From assembly GCA_945907055.1 (NCBI GenBank), contig CAMDSG010000026.1:1-15271 (forward strand): a stretch of DNA of 15,271 nucleotides, in the 5' to 3' direction. The DNA is from Bifidobacterium breve (GTDB lineage Bacteria > Actinomycetota > Acidimicrobiia > IMCC26256). Positions 6,804-13,452 of this stretch are shown here, piece by piece; within the stretch, counting starts at the first letter, position 1, and each line of letters begins with the position of its first letter. The translations under genes were made by a program, and so were the position numbers. The notes beneath the pieces are model-generated. The model worked only from the letters and a program-made list of their open reading frames with translations, was not told the origin of the DNA and searched no databases.

Positions 6804-8441
6804 CTAGAAGTCGCCCATTCCGTCCATACCAGGCATTCCGCCGCCGCCACCAGCGCCTGCAGGCTCTGGCTTCTCGGCAACTACTGCCTCGGTCGTAAGG
6901 AAGAGTGCTGCAATTGAGGCTGCGTTCTGAAGTGCGGAACGCGTCACCTTCGCTGCATCAATGACACCGGCCTTGACAAGATCCTCGTACTCGCCAGTGC
7001 TGGCGTTGAGTCCGTGGGCTCCCTTGAGGGAACGAACCTTCTCCACGATGACTCCACCCTCAAGACCGGCGTTGAGCGCGATCTGCTTGAGTGGCTCCTC
7101 GAGCGCACGAGCAACTGCACGTGCACCGGTTGCCTCGTCGCCAGTGAGAGTCTCAACGAGCTCGAGCACCTTGGCCTGCGCACGAAGAAGCGCAACTCCA
7201 CCACCGGGGACCACACCCTCCTCAACGGCCGCCTTGGTTGTCTGCACTGCATCCTCGATGCGGTGCTTCTTCTCTTTGAGCTCAACCTCAGTCGCTGCAC
7301 CGACCTTGATGATCGCTACACCACCTGAGAGCTTTGCGAGGCGCTCTTGAAGCTTCTCGCGGTCATAGTCAGAGTCGGTGTTCTCGATCTCAGCGCGGAT
7401 CTGATTGATCCGGCCCTGAACATCGGCCTTCGAGCCTGCGCCCTCAACCATTGTTGTCTCGTCTTTGGTGACAACAACTTTGCGTGCACGACCGAGCATC
7501 TCGAGCCCGACGTTCTCAAGCTTGAGGCCGACCTCCTCAGAGATGACCTGACCTGCAGTGAGGATGGCCATGTCCTGAAGCATTGACTTACGGCGCTCAC
7601 CAAAACCAGGGGCCTTGATGGCAACAGACTTGAAGGTTCCGCGGATCTTGTTGACAACAAGTGTCGCAAGTGCCTCGCCCTCAATGTCCTCAGCGATGAT
7701 TACGAGCGGGCGACCAGAGGCCATTACCTTCTCGAGAATCGGGAGGAGGTCCTTAACAGCAGATATCTTCGAGGCCACGTAGAGGATGTAAGGGTCGTCA
7801 ATGACGGCCTCCATGCGCTCGGGGTCTGTAACAAAGTAAGGCGAGATGTAACCCTTGTCGAAGCGCATTCCCTCTACGAGGTCAAGCTCCATTCCAAAGG
7901 TCTGGCTCTCCTCGACGGTGATTACACCATCGGTTCCAACCTTCTCGAGTGCCTCAGCGATCATGGCGCCGATCTCCGTGTCAGCGGCCGAGATGGCTGC
8001 AACATTGGCGATCTGAGCAGGGTCGGTCTTGACGCTCTTGGAGCTCGCCTTGATCGACTCAACCGCAGTAACAACCGCAGCCTGGATGCCCTTCTTCATG
8101 GTCATCGGGTTTGCACCAGCAGCGACATTGCGCAGACCCTCGCGGACCATTGCCCATGCGAGAACTGTTGCGGTAGTCGTACCGTCACCGGCTACGTCAT
8201 CGGTCTTCTTAGCGACCTCTTTGACGAGCTCAGCACCGATGCGCTCGAATGGGTCCTCGAGGTCAATCTCCTTAGCAATGGAGACACCATCGTTGGTAAT
8301 TGTGGGGGCTCCCCACTTCTTCTCAAGAACTACGTTGCGACCCTTCGGTCCAAGCGTGACGCGCACTGCGTCAGCGAGTTTGTTCATTCCGGCCTCTAGT
8401 GACCGGCGTGCGGCTTCATCGAAAGCGATCTGCTTTGCCAT
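6804..8441 (-). CDS. groEL: 60-kDa chaperonin GroEL (Cpn60)
   Basis: This is an ATP-driven chaperonin subunit that forms double seven-membered rings and folds cytosolic proteins with GroES. At 545 residues it has the standard length. Seen in the sequence are VTLGPKGRNVVLEKKWGAPTITNDGVSIAKEI (written across 28-60), the nucleotide-site GDGTTT (85-90) with its catalytic Asp, the apical region with GFGERRK, and VEEGVVPGGGVALLRA in the C-terminal equatorial domain. The tail is GGGGGMPGMDGMGDF, the Gly/Met-rich type that occupies the cavity floor. ATG 8441 is preceded by AGGGGG at five bases. groES is not adjacent, so this is a separate copy of the kind many actinobacteria keep apart from groES. 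Control is by CIRCE (HrcA) upstream, and a strong terminator follows. It is divergent from the DtxR-family gene. Confidence 0.99.
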   Translation of the reverse strand: MAKQIAFDEAARRSLEAGMNKLADAVRVTLGPKGRNVVLEKKWGAPTITNDGVSIAKEIDLEDPFERIGAELVKEVAKKTDDVAGDGTTTATVLAWAMVREGLRNVAAGANPMTMKKGIQAAVVTAVESIKASSKSVKTDPAQIANVAAISAADTEIGAMIAEALEKVGTDGVITVEESQTFGMELDLVEGMRFDKGYISPYFVTDPERMEAVIDDPYILYVASKISAVKDLLPILEKVMASGRPLVIIAEDIEGEALATLVVNKIRGTFKSVAIKAPGFGERRKSMLQDMAILTAGQVISEEVGLKLENVGLEMLGRARKVVVTKDETTMVEGAGSKADVQGRINQIRAEIENTDSDYDREKLQERLAKLSGGVAIIKVGAATEVELKEKKHRIEDAVQTTKAAVEEGVVPGGGVALLRAQAKVLELVETLTGDEATGARAVARALEEPLKQIALNAGLEGGVIVEKVRSLKGAHGLNASTGEYEDLVKAGVIDAAKVTRSALQNAASIAALFLTTEAVVAEKPEPAGAGGGGGMPGMDGMGDF

Positions 8442-8500
8442 TGTGACCCCCTGGGGAAACGGTCTGGCGACGGCTCTATCGAGCGGTCTGGGTTGGGTGG

Positions 8501-8528
8501 ATTAGCACTCTCAAGGTGAGAGTGCCAA
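8501..8528 (-). promoter_or_regulatory. Candidate groEL promoter embedded in CIRCE
   Basis: On the minus strand, TTGGCA (8528-8523) and GCTAAT (8506-8501) are separated by 16 bases and could serve as -35 and -10 elements. Both overlap the CIRCE arms, so HrcA binding would block the polymerase directly. This would leave a leader of about 50 bases before the ATG at 8441. Confidence 0.5.
8502..8528. promoter_or_regulatory. CIRCE operator (HrcA site) of groEL
   Basis: TTAGCACTC (8502-8510), a nine-base spacer, then GAGTGCCAA (8520-8528) matches the CIRCE consensus TTAGCACTC-N9-GAGTGCTAA with one mismatch in the second arm. It lies 61-87 bases before the groEL start codon. This is the classical target of the heat-shock repressor HrcA. 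Confidence 0.94.
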
Positions 8529-8561
8529 CACAGTTTGGCAGTCGCCCCCGGAGAGTGCAAA

Positions 8562-8589
8562 TTGCCGAAACGGCGAGCGCTGGTAGGGT
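8562..8589 (+). promoter_or_regulatory. Candidate near-leaderless promoter of the DtxR-family gene
   Basis: TTGCCG (8562-8567) and TAGGGT (8584-8589) are 16 bases apart. The -10 element ends 11 bases before ATG 8601, so a transcript starting here would have a leader of only a few bases. No Shine-Dalgarno is visible before this ATG, which is consistent with that reading. Confidence 0.35.
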
Positions 8590-8599
8590 TCTACCTACC
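8582..8599. promoter_or_regulatory. Palindrome GGTAGG-N6-CCTACC over the DtxR-family gene start
   Basis: GGTAGG (8582-8587) and CCTACC (8594-8599) form a perfect 6-bp inverted repeat with a six-base spacer. It overlaps the proposed -10 box and ends immediately before the start codon. The TAGG...CCTA halves recall DtxR-family operators, although the spacing differs from the classical iron box. It is a candidate autoregulatory operator. Confidence 0.45.
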
Positions 8600-8600
8600 C

Positions 8601-9260
8601 ATGGCTGAGATGCATGACACCACAGAGGAATATCTAGAGACGATCCTCGAGCTCGAGGAGGAGGGAGTGCTGCCCATAAGGGCCCGCCTCGTTGAGCGCC
8701 TTGGCGTCTCCGCACCCTCTGTATCTGAGACAGTTAGTCGTTTAGTCGAGGCTGGATATACAGAGTTGATGGGCGATCGCAGCCTTCGCCTCACTGAAAA
8801 AGGGCGGGTCTTAGCGACAACCGTGGTACGCCGGCACCGCCTAGCGGAGCGCCTCCTCGTTGATGTAATCGGCCTTGAGTGGGAGAAGGTTCATAAAGAG
8901 GCAGCGCGCTGGGAGCATGCAATCTCTGCGGATGTCGAGGAGAAACTTGTACTCCTGCTTGGTGATCCCGCAACTTGCCCGCACGGGAACCCCATACCGG
9001 GTACGTCTCGTGCCGCTGATACCACCATCACCAAACCTCTCAGCCTCGTCTCTAATGGGGAGATCCGGGTAATCAGGATCGGCGAGCGCATTGAGGTCGA
9101 CGACGAAGCGCTGCGCCTTCTTGCAACTGCTGATCTGACTCCAGGGCGAACCGCAGCAATTATTAATACCGGCAATGGTCACGTGACTCTACGAACCTCA
9201 ACAGGTGAGCACGCCGTACCGACCCGCATTGCTGAGCTCATGTTTGTAGCGCAGATCTAA
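8601..9260 (+). CDS. DtxR/IdeR-family metal-dependent regulator with an altered metal site
   Basis: This is a 219-residue regulator with a winged-helix DNA-binding domain (1-73), a dimerisation/metal domain (74-140, with RRHRLAERLL, RWEHAISADVEEKL and CPHGNPIPG) and a C-terminal SH3-like FeoA domain (about 145-219). Numbering matches diphtheria DtxR one to one. The ancillary ligands His79, Glu83 and His98 and the primary ligands Glu105 and His106 are present. However, primary ligand Met10 is Glu and Cys102 is Ala. The recognition helix is SAPSVSETVSRL, with Glu at the DtxR Gln43 position. ATG 8601 was chosen over TTG 8535 because family members begin just before DTTE. It is divergent from groEL and lies 111 bases before the DUF1330 cassette. 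It probably represses transcription when bound to a divalent metal. Iron or manganese preference cannot be decided from sequence. Confidence 0.95.
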   Translation: MAEMHDTTEEYLETILELEEEGVLPIRARLVERLGVSAPSVSETVSRLVEAGYTELMGDRSLRLTEKGRVLATTVVRRHRLAERLLVDVIGLEWEKVHKEAARWEHAISADVEEKLVLLLGDPATCPHGNPIPGTSRAADTTITKPLSLVSNGEIRVIRIGERIEVDDEALRLLATADLTPGRTAAIINTGNGHVTLRTSTGEHAVPTRIAELMFVAQI

Positions 9261-9316
9261 ATCGCCTGATTAACAAAGCGCTAAGTCGAAGTTCGGCACA
9301 GAGTTATTACGACACG

Positions 9317-9352
9317 AATACGACTCCAGACAAGTCTAAACAAATACGACTC
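9317..9352 (+). repeat. Two 10-bp direct repeats upstream of the DUF1330 gene
   Basis: AATACGACTC occurs at 9317-9326 and again at 9343-9352, a 26-base interval. A related ATTACGACAC precedes the first copy. All lie within the 111-base gap before the DUF1330 start, where promoter or activator sites would be expected. TAAATT at 9353-9358 could be a -10 box, but no convincing -35 was found. Confidence 0.5.
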
Positions 9353-9371
9353 TAAATTTAAGGAGACCACT

Positions 9372-9773
9372 ATGGCCAAGATGCCTACACCGGAGCAAAT
9401 AACAGAGTTTATTGGTGGCCCTGATGGACCAGTCGTTATGTGCAACATCTTAAAACTGAAGCGAAACGCAGACGGTGTAGTTGATCCAGAGACATTTCAG
9501 GAGATGATGGTCTACGCAACTGGAATGCGCGAATACGTACAGCGCAACGGTGCAGAGTTTGTATTTGGCGGTTTGATCGACTCGCAACTAGTTGGCGATG
9601 GCGCCCAAGATTTTCAAATCATGTCAATGATGCGCTACCCATCGCGCGAGGTATTCCTAAAGCTCGCGGGAGATCCAGAGATTGCTGCGACCATCGGCAA
9701 GAACCGCGACATCGCACTTGAGAGCCAGTGGCTACTCGCGATGACAGAGTTTGGGGCGGGTACAGCACAGTGA
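9372..9773 (+). CDS. DUF1330-type dimeric alpha/beta-barrel protein
   Basis: This is a 133-residue cytoplasmic protein resembling the DUF1330 family (ferredoxin-like dimeric alpha/beta barrel). After a short N-terminus come GPVVMCNILKLKR (a typical first strand), a helix with ETFQEMMVYATGMREYVQRNGAEFVFGG, the strand FQIMSMMRYPSREVFLKLAGDPE and IGKNRDIALESQWLLAM. Members of this fold include small oxygenases and stress-responsive dimers, but no reaction is established for this protein. ATG 9372 is preceded by a good AAGGAG at eight bases. The stop overlaps the GTG start of the next gene (GTGA), so the two are translationally coupled. It is the first gene of a three-gene cassette that starts 111 bases after the DtxR-family gene. 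Confidence 0.85.
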   Translation: MAKMPTPEQITEFIGGPDGPVVMCNILKLKRNADGVVDPETFQEMMVYATGMREYVQRNGAEFVFGGLIDSQLVGDGAQDFQIMSMMRYPSREVFLKLAGDPEIAATIGKNRDIALESQWLLAMTEFGAGTAQ

Positions 9774-10270
9774 TTCTCGCAAGCGATATTCCTCGGGCCA
9801 ATACGCCACCCGGTGGCTACGGCGACCCTTCTTTGCCACCAAATCAGCGTGAAATGCCGCCTCTATTCCTCACTGACTGCGATGAGCCGCTTGGCTCCGG
9901 GGTGCCCGACATGCGTGGCACCTGGAAGACCGTGAGTCTCGAGATCAACGGAGAGCCCGCACCTGCGGACCACAGAGTGATGGAGCACATAGAGCGCATC
10001 GAACAGGCCGGGCTACGCGTCACATTTACAAGCGCCGGAGTGATCCACGACTTCTACGCATGCGATGGAACATACGAGAACGCGATGCAGGATGTAATGG
10101 CCCTCGACTTCACGACCCCTGCCGTGTTCTCTGCCACTTTCGACGATGGGGTGCTTGTTTTTCGCGGCGAGGATGCTCTAGCGGGCATTACGATTCGACG
10201 CTGGCTTGAGGGCAAACAACTTGTCTGGGAGTTCTCGACTGCATGGACAGCACGCATGGAGCGCATCTAG
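9770..10270 (+). CDS. Unrecognised calycin/lipocalin-like protein, paralogue 1
   Basis: This is a 166-residue protein of no family I can name. It starts at GTG 9770, overlapping the DUF1330 stop by four bases. This start gives nearly the same length as the paralogue downstream (167), whereas ATG 9728 would run deep into the DUF1330 gene. The landmarks shared with the paralogue are TPxGGYG near the N-terminus; VPDMRGTWKTVSLEINGEP, whose G-x-W recalls the first strand of lipocalin/calycin barrels; HIERIEQAGLR; GVIHDFYACDGTYEN; DVMALDFTT; DDGVLVFRGE; and RWLEGKQLVWEFS with a terminal ARMER. The alternating strands suggest a small beta-barrel. There is no signal peptide. Function is unknown. A ligand-binding or small-molecule-modifying role beside DUF1330 is only a guess. 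Confidence 0.85.
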   Translation: MILASDIPRANTPPGGYGDPSLPPNQREMPPLFLTDCDEPLGSGVPDMRGTWKTVSLEINGEPAPADHRVMEHIERIEQAGLRVTFTSAGVIHDFYACDGTYENAMQDVMALDFTTPAVFSATFDDGVLVFRGEDALAGITIRRWLEGKQLVWEFSTAWTARMERI

Positions 10271-10332
10271 AGATTTAAAGCTCTAAAGGTATAGAAGTAC
10301 TAACAGAGTCGCGTAAGCACTGAAGACAGAAT

Positions 10333-10347
10333 CGGGAGAGACTCCCG
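10333..10347 (+). other. Hairpin between the two paralogues
   Basis: CGGGAG (10333-10338), loop AGA, CTCCCG (10342-10347) is a perfect 6-bp inverted repeat that ends 19 bases before the second paralogue's ATG and close to its AAGGAG. No T run follows, so it is not an ordinary terminator. It may tune translation or mRNA stability. Confidence 0.4.
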
Positions 10348-10366
10348 GCACAACCAAGGAGACTCA

Positions 10367-10870
10367 ATGACACACGTTGACCAAATACCAACTGCTTTTA
10401 CACCCGATGGCGGGTATGGAGTTGCGGGGGAAGCCAAGAGTGCACGCATTATGCCTGCGCCCATCCTCGATGGATGCACGACGCCGCTAAGTGAAGGAGC
10501 TCCCGACCTGCGAGGCACGTGGCGCGTCGTCGATGTGCGCTCCAATGGAGAGCCGCTCAAATCAGAGGACCCGATCTGGAGCCACGTAGAGCGCATTGAG
10601 CAGGCTGGCAATCGCGCAATCGTTACAGGTGGAGGCGTTATCCACGATTTTCGCTCCTGCGACGGCACACTTGAGAATGGCGTGCACGATGTAATGGCGG
10701 CGGACTACACAACCCAAATCACCGTCGCTGCCTCTTACGAGGATGGCGTACTTGTGCTGCGGCCCGAGGGCGCAGATGGCTTTGAGGTCAAGCGCTGGAT
10801 CGAGGGCGACGAGTTGGTCTGGGATTTCAGCAGCATCTTCGTAGCGCGCCTACAACGCGTAGAAGCCTAA
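10367..10870 (+). CDS. Unrecognised calycin/lipocalin-like protein, paralogue 2
   Basis: This is a 167-residue protein alignable end to end with the preceding gene: TPDGGYG, APDLRGTWRVVDVRSNGEP, HVERIEQAGNR, GVIHDFRSCDGTLEN, DVMAADYTT, EDGVLVLRPE and RWIEGDELVWDFS with a final ARLQRVEA. The invariant set between the copies (the G-x-W, the His-Asp-Phe, the Cys-Asp-Gly-Thr and the R-W-x-E-G-x-x-L-V-W-x-F-S strand) marks the probable ligand or active-site face of a small beta-barrel. ATG 10367 follows AAGGAG at six bases, after a 96-base gap holding a hairpin. The two genes arose by tandem duplication. Their divergence suggests different ligands or a heterodimer. No family name or function can be given from sequence alone. 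Confidence 0.88.
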   Translation: MTHVDQIPTAFTPDGGYGVAGEAKSARIMPAPILDGCTTPLSEGAPDLRGTWRVVDVRSNGEPLKSEDPIWSHVERIEQAGNRAIVTGGGVIHDFRSCDGTLENGVHDVMAADYTTQITVAASYEDGVLVLRPEGADGFEVKRWIEGDELVWDFSSIFVARLQRVEA

Positions 10871-10928
10871 GCACGCGCTTAATTACTCTGTCGTAAACAC
10901 TCTCTTGTAAATGCTCTCGTTTGCTCGA

Positions 10929-12359
10929 TTACTCCTGGGGAACCGGAGTGTCGTCATCGAGGATTTGAACGAATCCGTTGGACCGAGCGAGATTAACCCG
11001 CTGATCCGCAGTGGAGGTCGAGACACACCTTAAGTTCTCCTGCGCGGTGACCTTTGTGATCTTGACCATGAAGACTTCATCCGACTCCACGACCGCGTCG
11101 TAGTTCACCTTCATGGATATCTTCCCTGCAGTCTTCGACGCCGCTAGTAACGAGAACCTTGGCTTGGTGACACCGAGTTTGAGGTAGTCCTGGGTCCCAT
11201 CAAAGGCTGTGAACTTATCCGCACCCGACGCACCATCATTCTCTGTCTCATACCAGACACACAAGGGGGCGTTTACTGCACGATCTGTCCCGTAGAGGAG
11301 CGAAACTGTCGTCGCCGCGGGTCCGCTACCTTCGTTCACGCTCACATCACCGATGCGCACCACAACTGCTGGCTCGACGGTTTTAAGTGCTGCAGCGGTC
11401 AAGCCGTAGCCGTTCTCGACGTTAGTGAAACCCGTTCCAGACGGCTTGCTTGAGACCGGCCCGTACCCTTCATACCACCACGAGAAGATGCTCCCATCCG
11501 TCTTCAACGCCACTGTGGTGTAGAGGCCGGCGCTCACCTGCGCGAAGTCGTTGCCAGAGGGCGAGAACGTGACCTCGCCGCTTCCGTTATAACCCCAGGA
11601 GGCAATGCTCCCATCCGAACGCACCGCTGCCGAGTGGAGCATGCCGCCGCTTACCTGCGTGAAGTCGGTGCCAGAAGGCGTGTTCGAGACCTGCCCATAG
11701 GCGTCCCAGCCCCAAGAGACGAGACTCCCATCCGACTTCAACGCCACCGAGTGGTAGCCGCCAGCGTCTACTTGCTCGAAGCCGGTTCCAGAAGGCGTAT
11801 TTGAGACCTGCCCAAATTCGTTAAAGCCCCAAGAGACGATGCTCCCATCGGACTTCAACGCCAGCGAGGAGTAGTAGCCAGCGCTTACCTGCGTGTAGTC
11901 GGTGCCTGAAGGCGTGCTCGAGACTTGGCTATAGATATTCATACCCCAAGAGACGAGACTTCCATCCGACTTCAACGCCACCGAGTGGAAGCGGCCTGCG
12001 CTTACCTGCGTGAAGTCGGTCCCCGACGGCGTGTCTGAGACCTGACCATAATTCTGACCATAATCCCCACCGTCGGGGTTACCCCAGGAGACGAGGCTCC
12101 CATCAGTACGCAACGCCACCGAGTGCCGGTCGCCGACACTCACCTGCGTGAAGTCTGAGCCCGTCGGCGTGTTCGATACCTGCCCATATTCGTCGTCGCC
12201 CCAAGAGACAACCTTCGCAAACGCGGTCGCACCCGCGGGCTGCGCATTAGAGCGCAGGCCTATGACTGCGGTGCACGCAATTACACCAGCGGAGAGCAAG
12301 ACCAGGCCGCGACGCAACTGCAGCCTCAACCTCTTACCAAGAACTCGATTAGTAGCCAT
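10929..12359 (-). CDS. Secreted RCC1/BLIP-II-like seven-bladed propeller with Calx-beta domain
   Basis: This is a 476-residue exported protein. The start is ATG 12359 with GGAG seven bases upstream; the in-frame ATG 12422 would add 21 residues ahead of the signal sequence. Residues 1-48 are a basic then hydrophobic signal (RRGLVLLSAGVIACTAVIGL); VIAC could also be read as a weak lipobox. Seven RCC1-type blades follow (50-327), each starting with a SWG/SWW motif at Trp53, 92, 138, 177, 216, 255 and 294. The blades carry the repeated text TPSGTDFTQVSAG and HSVALKSDGS. The repeat layout recalls the secreted Streptomyces beta-lactamase inhibitor BLIP-II. A Calx-beta domain (about 332-472; IGDVSVNEGSGP ... 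FVQILDDD) ends the protein, suggesting calcium binding. No LPXTG anchor is seen. It is convergent with the calycin cassette and its partner is unknown. Confidence 0.9.
   Translation of the reverse strand: MATNRVLGKRLRLQLRRGLVLLSAGVIACTAVIGLRSNAQPAGATAFAKVVSWGDDEYGQVSNTPTGSDFTQVSVGDRHSVALRTDGSLVSWGNPDGGDYGQNYGQVSDTPSGTDFTQVSAGRFHSVALKSDGSLVSWGMNIYSQVSSTPSGTDYTQVSAGYYSSLALKSDGSIVSWGFNEFGQVSNTPSGTGFEQVDAGGYHSVALKSDGSLVSWGWDAYGQVSNTPSGTDFTQVSGGMLHSAAVRSDGSIASWGYNGSGEVTFSPSGNDFAQVSAGLYTTVALKTDGSIFSWWYEGYGPVSSKPSGTGFTNVENGYGLTAAALKTVEPAVVVRIGDVSVNEGSGPAATTVSLLYGTDRAVNAPLCVWYETENDGASGADKFTAFDGTQDYLKLGVTKPRFSLLAASKTAGKISMKVNYDAVVESDEVFMVKITKVTAQENLRCVSTSTADQRVNLARSNGFVQILDDDTPVPQE
11379..12212 (-). 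repeat. In-gene 117-bp repeat array (RCC1 blades)
   Basis: Seven tandem units encode the propeller blades. Their tryptophans are spaced 39, 46, 39, 39, 39 and 39 residues apart, so the unit is exactly 117 bp except in blade 2. The seven extra residues there include a 12-bp tandem duplication, ctgaccataatt/c, at 12042-12053 and 12054-12065. DNA similarity between the central units is high, so recombinational gain or loss of blades is possible. Confidence 0.9.
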
Positions 12360-12558
12360 GCTTACTCCGTTCGCAGAGAGTCTCCACCTACCAAACCGGC
12401 AGGAACCCTGGGAGTAGAACACAGAACCTCATTAGAAAACTATTACAATTTAGAACAACCCATGTGACGTAAGCCACAGAGACTTGCCCTGCTCAAGGAG
12501 ACGCTATCGAGATACCGAGGGCGTTGAGGCACCCGTAAGGAGTCCTCAGATCAGGTGA

Positions 12559-13404
12559 TTACGCCGCGGATTGGGCTGCAACCTTATTGGGCTGCGATGC
12601 CTTTGGTGCCGAGCTAATCCCACGGAGAAACAACCATGTAACCGGGACTACGTAGGCGAACCAAGCCGCAACCTCCAACACGTTCGGTGCAGGCCTAAAG
12701 CCAAATACTCCTCTTAATAACGCTGCGTACCATGAATCCGCATCGAACCAACTTGTTATGTCGAACGCAGTTGCCGTGGTCGGGATTACTCCACCCTCAG
12801 CGAGCTCATGCAGGCCATAAGACAGAACCCCGGCAGCGATGACGATCAACATCACGCCGGTAATTGTGAAGAACTTTGAAAGATCAATGTGCACCGACCG
12901 GCGGTATACCAACCAACCAAGTACGACGGATGCCGCTATACCCATGACTGCGCCGATTACCGAGGCCGCAGAGCCACCAGTTGCCTGGACATTTGACCAG
13001 AGAAAAAGTGCTGTCTCGATACCTTCGCGGACAACGGCTACGAATGCGGTCAAGAGAATCGCAACGGGGCCGGCTGCTAATGCCTGCGAGAGATGGCCCT
13101 CGAGATCAGATTTCATCCGGCGCGCAGTGCGCTGCATCCAGAAAACCATTGTCGTTACAAGGACGACAGTAATAAGCGATGTGTAGCCGACGAAAGGAGC
13201 TAGCGCCTCGTCGCCAAGATTATCGACCGCGTACTCAAGAATGGCCCCAACAGCAAGGCTCACTGCAACCGCTGCACCCACCCCGATCCAGAGAATCTTG
13301 AGACGGTCTCGGCGATCAGTTCGCACTAAATATGCGACCAAGATGCCGACGATTAGTGCGGCCTCAAGGCCCTCACGCAATCCGATTAGAAAACTTGGGA
13401 ACAT
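12559..13404 (-). CDS. efeU: EfeU/FTR1-family iron permease
   Basis: This is a 281-residue polytopic membrane protein of the FTR1/EfeU family, which imports iron across the cytoplasmic membrane (ferric iron in FTR1, ferrous-derived iron in Efe systems). The two REGxE motifs that carry iron through the membrane are intact: REGLE (10-14) in the first helix and REGIE (126-130) in a central helix. About seven hydrophobic helices are visible, with a basic loop (MQRTARRMKSD, 90-100) and a polar C-terminal tail. ATG 13404 is preceded by GGAGG at about eight bases. An iron box lies 56-74 bases upstream. The usual partners efeO and efeB do not follow: the next gene is the RCC1 protein, 200 bases on. 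This is therefore an orphan permease, or its partners lie elsewhere. Confidence 0.94.
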   Translation of the reverse strand: MFPSFLIGLREGLEAALIVGILVAYLVRTDRRDRLKILWIGVGAAVAVSLAVGAILEYAVDNLGDEALAPFVGYTSLITVVLVTTMVFWMQRTARRMKSDLEGHLSQALAAGPVAILLTAFVAVVREGIETALFLWSNVQATGGSAASVIGAVMGIAASVVLGWLVYRRSVHIDLSKFFTITGVMLIVIAAGVLSYGLHELAEGGVIPTTATAFDITSWFDADSWYAALLRGVFGFRPAPNVLEVAAWFAYVVPVTWLFLRGISSAPKASQPNKVAAQSAA

Positions 13405-13452
13405 CGGTAATCCTCCATTGCCATGTTTGGTCCCCCACTTATCCGGGGAGCG

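Noticed and set aside
6944..8505. Several long opposite-strand or shifted frames over groEL
   Set aside because: They are shadows of the strongly coding groEL frame and have low-complexity Ser/Arg-rich translations.
8523..8540. TGCCAA-N6-TTGGCA inverted repeat next to CIRCE
   Set aside because: It is short and shares one arm with CIRCE. It is probably a by-product of the CIRCE arm, with no independent support.
8535..8600. TTG start at 8535 for the DtxR-family gene, adding 22 residues
   Set aside because: Family members start a few residues before DTTE. The extension has no family resemblance and would overlap the promoter region.
9316..9353. Resemblance of AATACGACTC to part of the T7 phage promoter
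   Set aside because: Only the upstream 10 bases match. The rest of the promoter (ACTATAGGG part) is absent, and no phage genes are nearby.
9728..9769. ATG 9728 as start of the first calycin-like gene
   Set aside because: It lies well inside the DUF1330 gene in another frame. GTG 9770 gives a GTGA overlap and a length equal to the paralogue.
11379..12212. Regular repeats considered as a CRISPR array
   Set aside because: The 117-bp units are continuous coding sequence for RCC1 blades, with no short palindromic repeats or unique spacers.
12360..12422. ATG 12422 as start of the RCC1-repeat gene
   Set aside because: It would put 21 polar residues ahead of the signal sequence. ATG 12359 has GGAG at proper spacing.
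12423..12558. Possible cyclic-di-GMP or ydaO-type riboswitch upstream of the RCC1 gene (GCAGGGCAAG, GACGTAAGCC pieces)
   Set aside because: The fragments resemble c-di-GMP-I segments only locally and are on opposite strands or in the wrong order. No coherent fold was found.
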